Positions 63,301-64,000 of a DNA stretch of 64,000 nucleotides are shown here, piece by piece (the first letter of the stretch is position 1; each line of letters starts with the position of its first letter). The stretch is from Petrolisthes cinctipes. Its lineage: Eukaryota; Arthropoda; Malacostraca; Decapoda; Porcellanidae. The notes beneath the pieces were generated by a model. The model saw only the letters and a program-made list of their open reading frames with translations, ran no database searches and had not been told where the DNA came from. The position numbers and the translations under genes were made by a program. Location of the stretch: NCBI GenBank assembly GCA_033782935.1, contig JAWQEG010000004.1:1860001-1924000 (forward strand). The letters are read 5' to 3'.

Positions 63301-64000
63301 GGGTCCCAGAAGCGATCTGTACATCCCTACTCCTAGTTAGAATGTTTTCAAGATACAGACCCAAAACATGCTCAAAATCGATATTTTAGGTGCCCAAAAC
63401 TCGATATGTGCATGCATCTTCTGTACCCGTTTATATCTCAAATTCAGGCTCAAAACACCCGAAAATTCGATATTTTGGGGTCCCAGAAGCGATCTGTACA
63501 TGCCTACTCAGTGCTAGAATATTTTCAAAATATAGGACCAAAACATGCTAAAAATCGATATTTTAAATGCCCAAAGTCGATATCTCAAATTCAGGCTCAA
63601 AACACCCGAAAATTCGATATTTTGGGGTCCCAGAAGCGATCTGTACTTGCTTACTCCGTGCTAGAGTATTTTCAAAATACAGGCCCAAAACAAGCTGAAA
63701 ATCGATATTTTAGGTGACCAAAGTCAACATGTGTATGCATCTTCTGCACCCGTTTATATACCAAATTCAACATCAAAACACCCGAAAATTCGATATATTT
63801 GGGTCCCGGAAGCGATCTGTACATGCCTACTCAGTGCTAGAATTGTTTCATATATAGGCTCAAAACATGCTTAAAATCGATATATTAAGTCTCCAAAGTC
63901 GATATGTGCATGCATCATCTGTACCCGTTTATATCTCAAATTCAGGCTCAAAACGCCCGAAAATTCGATATTTTGTGGTCCCAGAAGAGATCTGTATATG
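60301..64000 (-). repeat. Inverted satellite, looser repeats to the window edge
   Basis: Long and short monomers alternate without near-identical tandem copies. Weaker register exists: 61,407 onwards resembles 63,406 onwards at +1,999, and 61,823 resembles 63,645 at +1,822, again differing by 177 bp. A run of nine A at 62,701-62,709 replaces TTCAAAATACA in one monomer. The array is cut by the window end. Confidence 0.8.

Larger units (their letters stand above)
54544..64000 (-). repeat. Satellite array, inverted orientation
   Basis: The same monomer family continues to the window end, but every diagnostic word now reads on the minus strand, for example GGGTCCCAGAAGCGATCTGT and TACTCAGTGCTAGAAT on the plus strand. 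This array has variants that I did not see in the left array: AAGTGTCCAAAGTCG, TTGTTTCAAAATATAGG, and TACTCCTAGTTAGAATGTTT followed by TCAAGATA. It also has its own higher-order repeat of 1,823/1,499 bp. It is therefore a separate subfamily and not a fresh inversion of the adjoining left array. No gene or other element is embedded. Confidence 0.96.

Noticed and set aside
62742..63389. 215-codon plus-strand frame as a gene in the inverted array
   Set aside because: It is the inverted counterpart of the minus-strand frames on the left, as expected for the same satellite in the other orientation.
1..64000. CRISPR array
   Set aside because: There are no unique spacers between short repeats. The repeated unit is the whole 148-177 bp and adjoining copies touch directly.
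1..64000. Transposon, LTR element or integrated virus
   Set aside because: I saw no terminal repeats around unique sequence, no target duplications, no polymerase or integrase-like residues in any frame and no interruption of the satellite.
1..64000. rRNA, tRNA or telomere repeats
   Set aside because: No conserved rRNA or tRNA boxes and no runs of short G-rich telomere units were seen; the period is far too long for telomere DNA.
1..64000. Naming the satellite family and species
   Set aside because: I do not recognise the monomer from memory. A nucleotide search of the 177-bp monomer against repeat and genome databases would decide, and I cannot run one.

Overview
The whole 64 kb is satellite DNA. 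It is a tandem array of roughly 380-400 related monomers (estimated as window length divided by mean monomer length), with no single-copy sequence, protein-coding gene, RNA gene, transposon or telomere repeat that I can support. This is the organisation of a large centromeric, pericentromeric or subtelomeric heterochromatin block in a eukaryote. The monomer lengths (176-177 bp, plus a 148-bp class), the higher-order repeats and the CpG-to-TpG differences between monomer classes fit a genome with cytosine methylation, such as a plant or an animal. I do not recognise the satellite family and name no species.

Monomer anatomy. I number monomers from the C of the CGATTTT box. Three classes recur: L-a (about 176 bp), L-b (177 bp) and S (148 bp). 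S is a long monomer that lacks 29 bp between two ATAT tetranucleotides. The 177-bp monomer is itself an old dimer: its two halves (88 + 89 bp) share an ordered set of words. About 72 of 177 bases are G or C in a representative monomer (hand count).

Layout. Bases 1-54,542 hold monomers in one orientation and about 54,544-64,000 hold them in the opposite orientation, with an abrupt junction between. In the left array, 157-5,577 is dominated by a 501-bp trimer (L-a, L-b, S = 176+177+148). Bases 5,578-10,583 are a nearly perfect tandem duplication of 2,503 bp. Bases 11,576-17,009 carry overlapping 1,636-bp and 1,986-bp duplications. From 17 to 47 kb the array is a mosaic of 1-3 kb blocks copied 1.5 to 11 kb apart. 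Bases 49,487-52,784 are a 1,649-bp tandem duplication. About 52.7-55.2 kb, flanking the inversion, is the most mutated stretch. The inverted array has its own variants and its own 1,823/1,499-bp higher-order repeat.

The array appears to evolve by unequal exchange in monomer register, because spacings between duplicated blocks change by whole monomers (about 147, 177, 324, 353 bp). Small deletions, many at short direct repeats, create new monomer classes that are then amplified. The many open frames on both strands are a by-product of the 177-bp (59-codon) period, not genes. All coordinates and comparisons were read by eye; block edges are approximate to tens of bases unless a monomer start is given.
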